Positions 53,583 through 63,070 of a stretch of DNA of 64,000 nt are shown one piece after another. The DNA is from Solwaraspora sp. WMMA2065 (GTDB taxonomy: Bacteria > Actinomycetota > Actinomycetes > Mycobacteriales > Micromonosporaceae), in contig NZ_CP128361.1 in NCBI RefSeq assembly GCF_030345075.1, forward strand, positions 4,402,001 through 4,466,000. The letters are read 5' to 3'. Under the pieces are notes generated by a model that saw only the letters and a list, made by a program, of their open reading frames with translations, was not told the origin of the DNA and ran no database searches. Each line of letters opens with the position of its first letter. The first letter of the stretch is position 1. The position numbers and the translations under genes are program-made.

Positions 53583-54445
53583 CGCAACCCCGCCAGCACC
53601 GCCGCACCGGTCTCCGCAGCCGACAGATACCGCTCAACAGAGTGAGCGGCCACCCCGTTGCTGATGCCCACATCGGTTACTCGATCGCCGAACACCTCAC
53701 GCAGCCTCGGCCGTAACGCCACAAAGTCCCCATCGTCGGTGATGTTCACCCAACGCCGCACACCCGGCCACACCCCCACCAGATCACCCTGCGGGTTGCG
53801 TAACGGCTCCGGTCGCAGCCGGTGCGTCACGACATGCGGCACCCCCAACGGCGAACCCAACGTCACCAGATCCGTCACCGGCCACTGCGGATGCGCACAC
53901 AACGCCTCGTACGCCACCACCGACCCCAACGAATGCGCCACCACCACCCGCGTGTCCGGCCCGATCACGGCCGCGAACCGCCCCTGAATCTCCGCCCGCA
54001 CCTCCGGCTGCCCGAAATAGGCGGAAACCTGCTTCAGCCAGAACACCAACACCCGCTCCGACACCCGAACCAGAAAACGCGACCCCGCCAACGCCAACAC
54101 CGCCGCCCGCACCGACGCCACCCCACCCAACGACCGCCCATCCGGCGACCCCACCAGCGGATCCACCGCCGCCGCAGCCCGCCACCACTCCACCAACAAC
54201 TCGGTCTCCAGACCCGCCTCGACATCGTCCGCCGTCAACGGCGGCACACCCGCGTCGAGAAAACGCCCCGGCGCACGAAACACATCACCAAACGCCACAA
54301 AATCAAGATCGTCGGCAGTCAGCGCGTCCCGCACCCCACCAGCCAACTCGACCCCGCCCAACAACGCAGGACCCCACACCGCAACCATCTGCGGACGCGT
54401 CAAGAACGTATTCAAGATCCCATGAACCGCAACCACCCTCGCCAC
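53579..54445 (-). CDS. Alpha/beta hydrolase (lipase/esterase-like), partner of the caspase-NACHT-WD40 gene
   Basis: About 288 residues from GTG at 54445 (another GTG at 54436). 'VVAVHGILNTF' is the oxyanion HG strand. The nucleophile elbow is 'TRVVVAHSLGSVVAYEAL', then 'TDLVTLGSPLGVPHVVTHRL'. 'WVNITDDGDFVALRPRL' carries the Asp, and 'NGVAAHSVERYLSA' the His. It should hydrolyse an ester, perhaps a lipid. It ends in a GTGA overlap with the caspase-NACHT-WD40 gene, so the two are made together. A decayed relative lies at 62.2-63.0 kb. Confidence 0.85.
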   Translation of the reverse strand: MARVVAVHGILNTFLTRPQMVAVWGPALLGGVELAGGVRDALTADDLDFVAFGDVFRAPGRFLDAGVPPLTADDVEAGLETELLVEWWRAAAAVDPLVGSPDGRSLGGVASVRAAVLALAGSRFLVRVSERVLVFWLKQVSAYFGQPEVRAEIQGRFAAVIGPDTRVVVAHSLGSVVAYEALCAHPQWPVTDLVTLGSPLGVPHVVTHRLRPEPLRNPQGDLVGVWPGVRRWVNITDDGDFVALRPRLREVFGDRVTDVGISNGVAAHSVERYLSAAETGAAVLAGLR

Positions 54446-54683
54446 AGCCCAGCAGGCTACGCCGGACAGGCACCAAAACCAGAGTCCTGACTCACGAATG
54501 TCAACAACCCGACCAAGCGACCACGATCCGCCACCCGACAGCCTCGCACGCCGGCAGCCCGTCCAAGGAGGCAATGAATCACGCCCAAAGACTGCTTACT
54601 CATCTGCCGCAGGCCGCGCGTCACGCAGCGTGGTCTGTCGAGCCGCGCGGTCCAAGGTAAGTGCCCTGGCCGGGGCAGCATCT

Positions 54684-54764
54684 CTAACCCGGGCCGACCG
54701 CTCCACGCACCACGACCGCGATGGCGAGCCAGACGAAGTACGCGACGACGCTGACGCCAACCAT
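54684..54764 (-). CDS. Possible 26-residue hydrophobic peptide
   Basis: An ATG at 54764 opens a 26-codon frame that is almost entirely one membrane helix ('VGVSVVAYFVWLAIAVVVRG'). It could be a small membrane peptide or the tail of a lost gene. No ribosome-binding site is obvious. Confidence 0.25.
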   Translation of the reverse strand: MVGVSVVAYFVWLAIAVVVRGAVGPG

Positions 54765-54794
54765 AATCAGTGCCTTAAGAGTCGTGTAACCACG

Positions 54795-54965
54795 TCACGC
54801 TACGGCTTCCTCGGCCGCCGACTCCGCGACGATCGCCACCACGACGATCGGGTCGACCTGGGTTCCGGCTGAGCGGCGCAGTCCGTGAATCGCTTCCTCG
54901 GCGGAACGGGCCAGGTGGTACGGGTGGCCGGACGTCATGGCCGACCACGCGTCCGCGACCGCCAC
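54795..54965 (-). pseudogene. C-terminal fragment of an HD/HD-GYP phosphohydrolase
   Basis: The minus strand encodes 'VAVADAWSAMTSGHPYHLAR', then 'SAEEAIHGLRRSAGTQVDP', then IVVVAIVAE and a stop. The VADxxxAMTSxxPY and GTQxDP motifs are those at the end of HD-GYP and related HD domains, which often hydrolyse cyclic nucleotides. A TGA stop lies just upstream in frame, so only this end remains. Confidence 0.65.
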
Positions 54966-55055
54966 GCCCCGGGGTCAACAAGATCCGGCTGCCGGCCAGC
55001 CGGTCCGCGATGACCCGAGATCGCTACCGGCTCTGACCCGTCCTGAGCCGCGCTA

Positions 55056-56319
55056 GTGCGTTGTCCATGAACGTTCACCGGGTCGGCGACACGCCGGGCG
55101 GCGTCCGCTGGTAGTCGCTGGTCACGGCTCACTCTCGACGGCGGTGATATTGGCTGTCGAGAGGTGGTGGCGGGGTGGCCGAGCCGGTACGGGCACGGCG
55201 GTTGACGCAAGAAGAAGGCCGTAACTCGTCCGCCGGGGCAAGCACGATTCGGTCCGGGTGCGGCGGGCGCTGATCATCATGGCGTCGGCGTCCGGGACAC
55301 CGGTCCCGGCGATCGCCCGGCTGATCGCCGGCCACGAGGACACCGTCCGCGACGTGATCCACGCGTTCAACGAGATCGGTCTCCGCGCGCTGGACCCTCA
55401 GTGGGCGGGAGGCCGTCCCCGCCGGATCAGTGACGACGATGAAGCGTTCATCGTCGCGACGGCCAAGGCCCGCCCGCGCACCCTCGGGCGGCCTTTCACC
55501 TGCTGGAGCCTGCGTAAACTCGCCGACTACCTGGCCACCGACGCCGCCCGGACGGTGGACGTGGGCCGGGAACGGCTGCGGCAGGTCCTGCGACGTCACG
55601 AGGTCAGCTGGCAGCGGACCCGCACCTGGAAGGAATCGACGGACCCGGACTTCGACGCCAAACTCGACCGGATCGAGGAGGTGACCGGCAGGTTCCCGAC
55701 CCGCTGCTTCGCGTTCGACCAGTTCGGGCCGTTGTCGATCCGTCCGCACCACGGTCGCGGCTGGGCGGCGCGGTCGCGTCCCGGCCGGCTGCCGGCGACC
55801 TACCGTCGCACGCACGGCATCCGGTACTTCCACGGCTGCTACAGCCTCGGCGACGACCAGCTCTGGGGTGTCAACCGCCGCCGCAAGGGCGCGGATCACA
55901 CCCTGTCCGCGTTGAAGTCGATCCGCGGGGCGCGGCCGGACGGCGCCCCGATCTACGTCGTCCTGGACAACCTGTCGGCGAACAAGACCCCGGCGATCCG
56001 GGCCTGGGCTGCCCGTAACGGGGTCGAGCTGTGCCTCACGCCGACCAGCGCGTCCTGGGCCAACCCGATCGAAGCGCAGTTCGGGCCGCTGCGGATGTTC
56101 ACCATGGCGAACTCGAACCACCCCAACCACACCGTCCTGTCCCGAGAGATGCAGAAGTACCTGCGTTGGCGCAACGCCAACGCCCGCCACCCGGACGTGC
56201 TGGCCGCGCAACGCCGCGAAAGAGCCCGGGTCCGCAGCGAACGCCAGCACCGCTGGGGCCGTCCCCGGACCAAGGCCGCCTGACTGATCAGACCCGGTGA
56301 ACGTTCATGGCCAACGCAC
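55056..56319. mobile_element. IS630-family element with intact ends
   Basis: The 29-bp terminal repeats at 55056-55084 and 56291-56319 match at 28 of 29 positions and are flanked by TA on both sides (55054-55055, 56320-56321), the target duplication of IS630/Tc1 elements. The length is 1264 bp. Confidence 0.92.
55175..56283 (+). pseudogene. IS630-family transposase with N-terminal frameshift
   Basis: A GTG at 55175 begins 'VAEPVRARRLTQEEGR', the usual IS630 N-terminus, but near 55223 the frame must shift to continue as 'VRRGKHDSVRVRRALIIMAS'. From there 340 residues are intact: helix-turn-helix, then DDE residues in 'RCFAFDQFGPLSIRPHHG', 'PIYVVLDNLSANKTPAIRAW' and 'SASWANPIEAQFGPLRMF'. One missing base explains it. 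Confidence 0.85.
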
Positions 56320-56322
56320 TAG

Positions 56323-57991
56323 CTTGATTTTTAACCCGTCGGTGGCGGGCGCCGGTCGCTCCTGTGAGGATTCCGGCGTGTCGGGCTGGCGTGGGAACGG
56401 CCACCGTTGATGATCTTCGGGTTCCCTGGCAAGGACGCGAGATCAAGGCGGTGGCCGTGGCCACGATTTTGGCCCATCTGAGTGGGCTGGTGTTACCCCG
56501 CTCTGTCTCGACCGGGCCGGTGAGGGATCCGGCGGAGGTGTTGGCCGGGTTTCGGCGGGACTTCCACCAGGCCCTGTCACGGCGGTCGGATGCGTTGTTC
56601 GAGTTGACCGACGCGGTGTTGTGCGCGGATGGGCCGGTGCGGTCGTTGCCCGGGTTGTCGCTGGTAGCGGAGTACCGCCGTGGGCACGGCGCGTTGTACG
56701 ACGCCTTGGCCGCCGGGCGGGTTGACGTGCAACGGCTGCGTACGGCGGTGGCGGCGGTGCCGCCGCCGCGGGCGGCTGACGGGCGGCTCGTCCTGGCCGT
56801 GGATGTGACGTGCTGGCTGCGGCCGGAGGCGCACACGTCGCCGGAGCGGATCCTGTGTCACACCTACGGCCGTGGCAGGGACCAGCACATCGGAGTTCCA
56901 GGCTGGCCGTATGCGTTCGTTGTGGCGTTGGAGACCGGCCGCACCTCGTGGACCGCACCGCTGGACGCGGTCCGCTTGGCTCCGGGTGCGGATCTGGCGG
57001 CGGTGACCGCCGCCCAGTTGCGGGACGTGGTCGGCCGGTTGATCGCCGCCGGCCATTGGCGGCCCGGCGATCCGCAGGTCTGGGTGGTGATGGACGCAGG
57101 CTACGACGCGGCCCGCCTGGCCTGGCTGCTGCGGGACCTGCCGGTGCGCGTCCTGGCCAGGCTGCGCTCGGACAGGGTCCTGCGCCGACCCGCGCCACCA
57201 CCGCTGCCCGGCCGGCGGGGCCGGCTGCCCCGCCACGGCGCCGAGTTCATCTTCGGCGACCCCCGCAGTTGGGGTGCCCCGGATGTGACCACGGTGACCG
57301 ATACCCGCCTCTACGGCACCGTCACCGCCCGAGCCTGGCACCGCTTGCATCCGAGACTGACCCGCCGCGCGGCCTGGACCGACTGCCCTGCACTGCCGAT
57401 CCTGGAAGGCACCGTGATCCGTCTCGACGTCGGGCGGCTGCCGTCGGGCGCGACCGCGAAACCGGTATGGTTGTGGTGGTCCACCGGTATCGACCACGAG
57501 CCGGGCCACGATCCCAGCCCGGATCCGGCGATGATCGACCTGTTGTGGCAGGCGTTCCTACGCCGTTTCGACATCGAGCACACGTTCCGGCTGTTCAAGC
57601 AGACCCTCGGCTGGACAGTGCCGAAACTGCGCGACCCGCACGCCGCCGACCGGTGGACCTGGCTGATCATCGCCGCCTACACGCAGCTGAGGCTGGCCCG
57701 GCCACTGACCGCCGACCTGCGTCACCCATGGGAACGACCAGCGCCACCCGAACGGCTCACCCCATCCCGGGTCCGCCGCGGATTTCGGCACCTACGTCCG
57801 ACAAGCACCTGCCCCGCCAGCGCGCCGAAACCCACCCGGCCAGGCCCCGGACGACCACCCGGCACGCCCAACCGTCACCCCACCCGCCGCTACGACGTCC
57901 ACACCGTCACCAGCAGCCAAACCGGGAAGACGACCTCCAGAAAGAAGAAATCGGTCAATCCCAGACCACGCCGCACAGGTTAAAGATCAAG
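56323..57991. mobile_element. IS701-like element with CTAG target duplication
   Basis: CTTGATTTTTAACC at 56323-56336 is inverted at 57978-57991 with one mismatch. CTAG flanks both sides (56319-56322 and 57992-57995), a 4-bp duplication of the YTAR type. The left CTAG contains the last base of the IS630 element and its TA, so this element inserted exactly at that junction. Confidence 0.88.
56364..57983 (+). CDS. IS701/IS4-superfamily DDE transposase
   Basis: GTG at 56364, 539 residues. 'GRLVLAVDVTCWLRPEAHTS' holds the first Asp, 'QVWVVMDAGYDAARLAWLLR' the second, and 'RRFDIEHTFRLFKQTLGWTV' the Glu of the IS4-type Y-(2)R-(3)E-(6)K region. The C-terminal ~80 residues are basic and low complexity. 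It looks intact. Confidence 0.88.
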   Translation: MRIPACRAGVGTATVDDLRVPWQGREIKAVAVATILAHLSGLVLPRSVSTGPVRDPAEVLAGFRRDFHQALSRRSDALFELTDAVLCADGPVRSLPGLSLVAEYRRGHGALYDALAAGRVDVQRLRTAVAAVPPPRAADGRLVLAVDVTCWLRPEAHTSPERILCHTYGRGRDQHIGVPGWPYAFVVALETGRTSWTAPLDAVRLAPGADLAAVTAAQLRDVVGRLIAAGHWRPGDPQVWVVMDAGYDAARLAWLLRDLPVRVLARLRSDRVLRRPAPPPLPGRRGRLPRHGAEFIFGDPRSWGAPDVTTVTDTRLYGTVTARAWHRLHPRLTRRAAWTDCPALPILEGTVIRLDVGRLPSGATAKPVWLWWSTGIDHEPGHDPSPDPAMIDLLWQAFLRRFDIEHTFRLFKQTLGWTVPKLRDPHAADRWTWLIIAAYTQLRLARPLTADLRHPWERPAPPERLTPSRVRRGFRHLRPTSTCPASAPKPTRPGPGRPPGTPNRHPTRRYDVHTVTSSQTGKTTSRKKKSVNPRPRRTG

Positions 57992-57994
57992 CTA

Positions 57995-58934
57995 GGGCGT
58001 GTCTCGCGGATCTTGGGTGTGGTTCGTTGTCCCTTGTATGGCACGGTTTGATCTGACGGATGACGAGTGGACGATCCTGGAGCCGTTGTTGCCCGAGCAG
58101 CCGGTTCGGGGTGGTCAGCGGCGCGATCACCGACAGGTGATCAACGGGATCTGCTGGGTGAAGCGCACGGGTTCGCCGTAGCGGGACGCGCCGGAGCGGT
58201 ACGGGCCGTGGAAGACCCTAGCCGGACAGTTCCGCTGGTGGGCGGCCGACGGTACGTGGGCCAGGCTGAAGGCGCATGTGATCGCCGGTGGCCGAGGCGG
58301 ACGGTGACGTCGACTGGCACGCCCAGGCCGATTCGACGGTGGTGCGGGCCCATCAGCACGCCGCCGGGGCTCGTCAAGGGGGCTGGACGCCAAGCAGGCG
58401 CAGACGCGCGAGGGTCTGGGTCGTTCACGTGGGGGACTGACCACGAAGGTGCGCTCTATGACCGACGGGCGGGGCCGGTCGCTCGCCACGCGGATTACGC
58501 CGGGTCAGGCATCGGACACCAGGCAGTTGGTGGCGTTGCTGGACCAGGTGTCGGTGAAACGTCCTGGTGGTGTCGGCCGGCCTCGTGAGCGTCTGGACTC
58601 GCTGTCGGCGGACAAGGCGTACTCCTCGAAGGCGAACCGGGCCGCGTTGCGTGCCCGCAAGATTGAGGCGGTGATCCCCGAGCTGGCAGACCAGAAGGCC
58701 AACCGGGTAAGGAGAGGATCTTCCGGTGGACGTCCACCGGTCTTCGATCCTGACCGGTAAAGGCGGCGTAACCAGGTCGAGCGGGGGGTTTCGGCCGGCG
58801 GAAGCAGTGGCGTGGCCTGGCGACCAGGTACGACAAGCTTTCCGAGTCGTACCAGGCCACGCTCGACCTTGCTGAAACCCTCGACTGGCTCCGCGCGGTC
58901 CCGGACCGTACGTCATGATCCGCGAGAAACGGCC
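57995..58934. mobile_element. Decayed IS5-family element
   Basis: GGGCGTGTCTCGCGGATC at 57995-58012 is inverted at 58917-58934 with two or three mismatches. The left end abuts the CTAG of the IS701-like element. The transposase inside is broken in several places. Confidence 0.75.
58038..58918 (+). pseudogene. IS5-family transposase, multiple frameshifts
   Basis: It begins 'MARFDLTDDEWTILEPLLPE', reaches a stop after 47 residues, continues in other frames ('DWHAQADSTVVRAHQHAAGA', with the first Asp), and again from about 58430 as 'GGLTTKVRSMTDGRGRSLAT' and 'LDSLSADKAYSSKANRAALR'. At least three indels are needed to restore it. Confidence 0.85.
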
Positions 58935-59013
58935 TTGCAGCCGGGCCAGAAGATGCTGCAAGTGCAGCCCCGAGGCCCGCGAAAATGAAGCGCGCGCGCC
59001 CGGTTGAAGTTGG

Positions 59014-62000
59014 TCAACCGCCCGGCTGTCCCCACTTTCCAGTATCGGCCCAGGCTCGGAGGATTGCGATCGCCTCATCAACGCGCTCCTTTCCGGTAGA
59101 CATCACGGCCAATAACAGATCGCTGTAACCGTCGCCAGCATCGGCCCGGGCTTGGATTGCGATCGCCTCGTCAACACGGCCTTGCCGGGCAAGTAGGCTG
59201 GCTAGCACTTTGGATGCGGCCAGATCGCCGGCATCGGCACTGGCTTGGAGAATGGCGATCGCCTCATCAACACGGCCCTGTTGGGCTAGGATCACAGCCA
59301 ACGACAGCGCGGCCTGCCTGTCGCCGGCATTGGCTCGGGCTCGCAATTCGTCAGCACGCCCCTGCTTAGCGAGTGGGTCGGCCAACTGTCGGCCTGCGGA
59401 CGGCAATCGAGCATCGGCGATAGGTTGAAGAATGGCGATCGCCTCATCGACACGACCCGGACGGACGAACATCAAAGCCAGCAACCAAATGGCATCCCAG
59501 TCGCCGGCATCGGCTCGAGCCCGCAACTCGTCAACGCTTCTGCGGGCAAGCAGCCCGGCTACAAACTGATCCCCGGCATCGGCGCGGGCTTGGAGAATAG
59601 CGATCGCCTCATCAACATCGCCCCGCCCGGCCAACAGATTAGCCAACGACAGCGCGGCCTGCCTGTCGCCGGCATTGGCTCGGGCTCGCAACTCGTCAAC
59701 ACGCCTCTGCTTAGCGAGCAGATCGGCCAACCGCCAGTCCGCGCCCCACAGTCCAGCATCGGCGCCGGCTTGGAGAATAGCGATCGCCTCATCAACATCG
59801 CCCCGCCCGGCCAACAGATCAGCCAATGACACCGCAGCCTCCCGGTTACCGGCATCGGCACTGGCTTGGAGAATGGCGATCGCCTCATCAACACGATCCT
59901 GACGGACGAGCAGGCTGGCCAACGGCTCGGCGGCGCCCTGGTCGCCAGCGCTGACCCTGAGTCGTAGGTGACGGGCGCGCGAGATACGGGCAAGGTGGTC
60001 TTGGAAAATGGCGTGACGGAACTGGTAGACCGGGCCAGCTTGGCGTAGAACGCCGCGGTAGTGGGCACCGGCCAGAAAGTGTTGCAGGCGCCAGGGCAAC
60101 CAGCCGTACAGGGCGAGACGGGCATGGGTCAGCCGGAACAGCGTCCAGGTCCAGCCTCCAGCGACAAGACCGGCGGTAGTGCCATAGACCAAGGCGGCGG
60201 TGATACCGATAGCCGAGGACGGCGACGTATGGGCCAGTTCCCCTGCGAGGGTGAACACCGTACCGCTTGTCAGAGCCTGTGGAACTGCGGCGGCGGCGAT
60301 GTTACGGCGGTTGTTAGCCAGGTCAGCTGCGGCGGTGGCGGCCTGGCGGGTCGATGGAGCCGGCCGCCAGGACGGCAGGACCGCAGTGAGGAGTCCGCAG
60401 ATCAGCCCGGCCGGCAACACGGCTGTCCAGCTGGTGGTGATTATCCCGGTCAGCAGTCCACCGCCGATCCCGTATACCAGTGGTAGCGCGACCATCTGGG
60501 CTCGGCGTCGACGAAGCGTCTGGGACTTCAGGCGGGTGTAGGGCGGATAGCCGTGCGGCCACAGCGGCCGCAACCAGCCGCTGGCTGCCGTCGTCATGAT
60601 GAGTACCCCCGTGACGGCCGACCAGAGACCACTAGCCCCAACGGCGGCGCCGACCAGTCCCGCGACCAGTCCGCCTGCGACGACCGCCATACGCCTAGTC
60701 TCGGTCGACGTCTGACGTGGGCGGGCTGCGAGGAGACCAGGGTCGATCTGCCACCAGTGCAGGTCGCGGGTGCCGCTCTGGTACAGGTGGTATGCCAAAC
60801 AAGTCAGCCACCGGCGGGTCCGGTCTGGATCATCACGTCGTTGCCGCGAACCGACTTGACCATTCCGCCAACCAGATGGGTGACCGTAGGCGGCGGTGAC
60901 GAACGCGTCCATCAACCGGTCCGTGATCGCCTGCCGCGTCGCCAGCCCAAGCAGCTCGGCCGGATCCGTTCCCGGATTTTGATAGGCGGTGCGGGCCAAT
61001 GCCACCATCAACGGTGTAGACAACGCTCGCGCCAGCGGATCCGCCGGAGTCATCATGTCCGACCCGTCGCCATCAGAGCGTGAGCGAAGGTGGGTGAACA
61101 CCGGTTCCCAGCGTGGATGGGCTGGTTCCGGGTAGGACAGATACGCAATCGCCGCTTCGACAGTGACCGGTTCGAGTTCCACCACTGCCGCAGTCGTCAA
61201 GATGGTCTCGCTGCGGATTGCCGCCTCCTCGTACTCGCGGGCACGGCAGGTCACCACCAGAGACCGGCCCGCTGCGGCGTAGCTGTCGAGGGCTTGCAGC
61301 GCCGAGTCGATCGCCTGGGCAGGCAGTTCGTCCAGACCATCCAGTACAGGCATCACCTGCCGGTGTTCCACCAGCCGTTCGGCCACCGCCTGCGGGTCGC
61401 CGTAGCCGGCCAGGACATCGGCGTAGTCATCGGTCAGCCGCCGCGCCACGAACACGTCCACCGGCTCGTCCGGAGTCCAGGCATTGATCGCCAACAGCAC
61501 CGGCACCGGCACCGGCTCACCCTCAGCCCTGGTACGGATCAACCCGAGGGTCAACAGCATCGCGAACACGCTCTTACCCGCGCCCGGCTCACCCAGCACC
61601 ATCAACTGCCGCTGCGGCAGAGCCCGGAACGCAGCCACGACTTGCTCGTTGAGCGCATCGGCCTGCCCACGCAGGGGGAACTGCTGCCAGTCGCCCGGCT
61701 GGTCACCGATCACCGTTCCGCGGCTGGCCGCAGGGCGGCTCGTTGACGACCAGGACACCCGCAGCGGCACTGGCCGGGTGACGTCACGCCGTACGGCCTC
61801 CTCAGCCCAGTTCCGCTCCAACCGGGCCGCGAGATCCCCGACAACACCAGCGTCCGAGCCACCCGTTGGCATCCGGGCGTACTGCACCCGCAGCGACGCG
61901 ACTACCAACAGCCCAACGGCCATCCACACTGCCCACGGCCACCACCACCAGGTTTCCGGAGGCTCCACTGTATTCGTAGCCATGTTCCCAACCAACGCAA

Positions 62001-62064
62001 GCGCCATGCCGAGAAGAAGCACCGCGGCCGGCATCGACAACCGACGACCCGAACGAAGGCTCAT
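59014..62064 (-). CDS. Membrane-bound NACHT NTPase with C-terminal TPR/Sel1-like repeats
   Basis: 1016 residues from the ATG at 62064, which has GGGGAGG upstream. Two helices lie at ~8-29 and ~42-60. The NACHT core follows: Walker A GEPGAGKS at 158-165, Walker B 'VMPVLDGLDELPAQ' near 238-251, sensor 'SLVVTCRAREYEEAA'. Residues ~440-650 hold more hydrophobic helices. From ~700 to the end are about ten helical repeats of ~36 residues (LA.LLA..GRVDEAIAILQ.RADAGD). STAND proteins of this type act as switches; the effector may be membrane action. A decayed hydrolase gene diverges from it. Confidence 0.87.
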   Translation of the reverse strand: MSLRSGRRLSMPAAVLLLGMALALVGNMATNTVEPPETWWWWPWAVWMAVGLLVVASLRVQYARMPTGGSDAGVVGDLAARLERNWAEEAVRRDVTRPVPLRVSWSSTSRPAASRGTVIGDQPGDWQQFPLRGQADALNEQVVAAFRALPQRQLMVLGEPGAGKSVFAMLLTLGLIRTRAEGEPVPVPVLLAINAWTPDEPVDVFVARRLTDDYADVLAGYGDPQAVAERLVEHRQVMPVLDGLDELPAQAIDSALQALDSYAAAGRSLVVTCRAREYEEAAIRSETILTTAAVVELEPVTVEAAIAYLSYPEPAHPRWEPVFTHLRSRSDGDGSDMMTPADPLARALSTPLMVALARTAYQNPGTDPAELLGLATRQAITDRLMDAFVTAAYGHPSGWRNGQVGSRQRRDDPDRTRRWLTCLAYHLYQSGTRDLHWWQIDPGLLAARPRQTSTETRRMAVVAGGLVAGLVGAAVGASGLWSAVTGVLIMTTAASGWLRPLWPHGYPPYTRLKSQTLRRRRAQMVALPLVYGIGGGLLTGIITTSWTAVLPAGLICGLLTAVLPSWRPAPSTRQAATAAADLANNRRNIAAAAVPQALTSGTVFTLAGELAHTSPSSAIGITAALVYGTTAGLVAGGWTWTLFRLTHARLALYGWLPWRLQHFLAGAHYRGVLRQAGPVYQFRHAIFQDHLARISRARHLRLRVSAGDQGAAEPLASLLVRQDRVDEAIAILQASADAGNREAAVSLADLLAGRGDVDEAIAILQAGADAGLWGADWRLADLLAKQRRVDELRARANAGDRQAALSLANLLAGRGDVDEAIAILQARADAGDQFVAGLLARRSVDELRARADAGDWDAIWLLALMFVRPGRVDEAIAILQPIADARLPSAGRQLADPLAKQGRADELRARANAGDRQAALSLAVILAQQGRVDEAIAILQASADAGDLAASKVLASLLARQGRVDEAIAIQARADAGDGYSDLLLAVMSTGKERVDEAIAILRAWADTGKWGQPGG

Positions 62065-62189
62065 CCAGCCCTCCCCGATTAGTCCCCAGCGCTGAGAAAC
62101 GACGAAACCTAGCCTGACAGCCCACGGCTACCACCCCCACCTGCAGGCCCAGGCCGAGTCGCTCGATGACCGCGACGAGACGAGCCCAC

Positions 62190-63038
62190 CAGCGCAGGGT
62201 TCGCCGGCGGAGCACGCACCGCCGGACACCCCGACCTGGCCGACCAACTCTGGCCAATTCGACCCACCGTCCGGTGGGCCCGGGTGACGTTCTACGGCAA
62301 CCTGTTCCTCACCCCCGACCAACAGGGCCAGGCCATCGATCTCACCGAGGCGCAACGCGACCTCGCCGACGACATCGCCGTCGAATGGCTCACCAACGCG
62401 TTGGACTCCACCAGGCCCGCGACGCCAGCACCGCCCGCCAGGAACTACAGGCGCTGCAGCACGACCCCACCGACGCCCAAGGGATACGCGGAATGACCAC
62501 CCGCGCGTTCGTCCCTCGACCGCATTTCCTGGTTCGGTGCCGCCGGTTTCCACCTCGCCGGCCTCAACGCGTCCGTCGGCCAGGCCGTGCGCTACCTCAC
62601 CGAACCCGCCATCCGGAAAGCCGCCATCGCCACCGTCCACGAACACCTCGACGACGACACCCGCGTCGTACTCGCGCACAGCCTCGGCTCTATCGTCGCC
62701 TACGAAGCCCTCCACGCCCGACCGCAAACCCTGCCCCTGCTCATCACCCTCGGCAGCCCCCTCGGACTAGCCTCCGTAATCCGCCGCTGCAACAACCCCC
62801 CGCCTACCCCGCCGGCCTGCAATGCTGGATCAACCTCGCCGACCGCGACGACATCGTCGCCGCCCGCACGAACCTCACCGCAACCTTCGACAAGCAACGC
62901 CCCACCGAGGCCACCTTCGAGAGCACCTACACCGTCGACAACGGCGCCCAACCCCACCGCGCCACCTTCTACCTCACCAAACCCACCATCGGCGGCGCCA
63001 TCGCCGACGCGCTACCCACCGACATCCGCAACGAGTGA
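62190..63038 (+). pseudogene. Decayed alpha/beta hydrolase related to the 53.6-54.4 kb gene
   Basis: Pieces in three frames line up with a hydrolase: 'GHPDLADQLWPIRPTVRWAR', 'VTFYGNLFLTPDQQGQAIDL', then 'HEHLDDDTRVVLAHSLGSIV' (nucleophile elbow), 'LITLGSPLGLASVI', and after another shift 'LQCWINLADRDDIVAARTNL'. The AHSLGS and GSPLG motifs and the IN.aDrDD stretch match the intact gene at 53579-54445. At least two indels make it non-functional. Confidence 0.75.
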
Positions 63039-63070
63039 GGATCTCAACCACCCATCGGGTGTATGGCATC

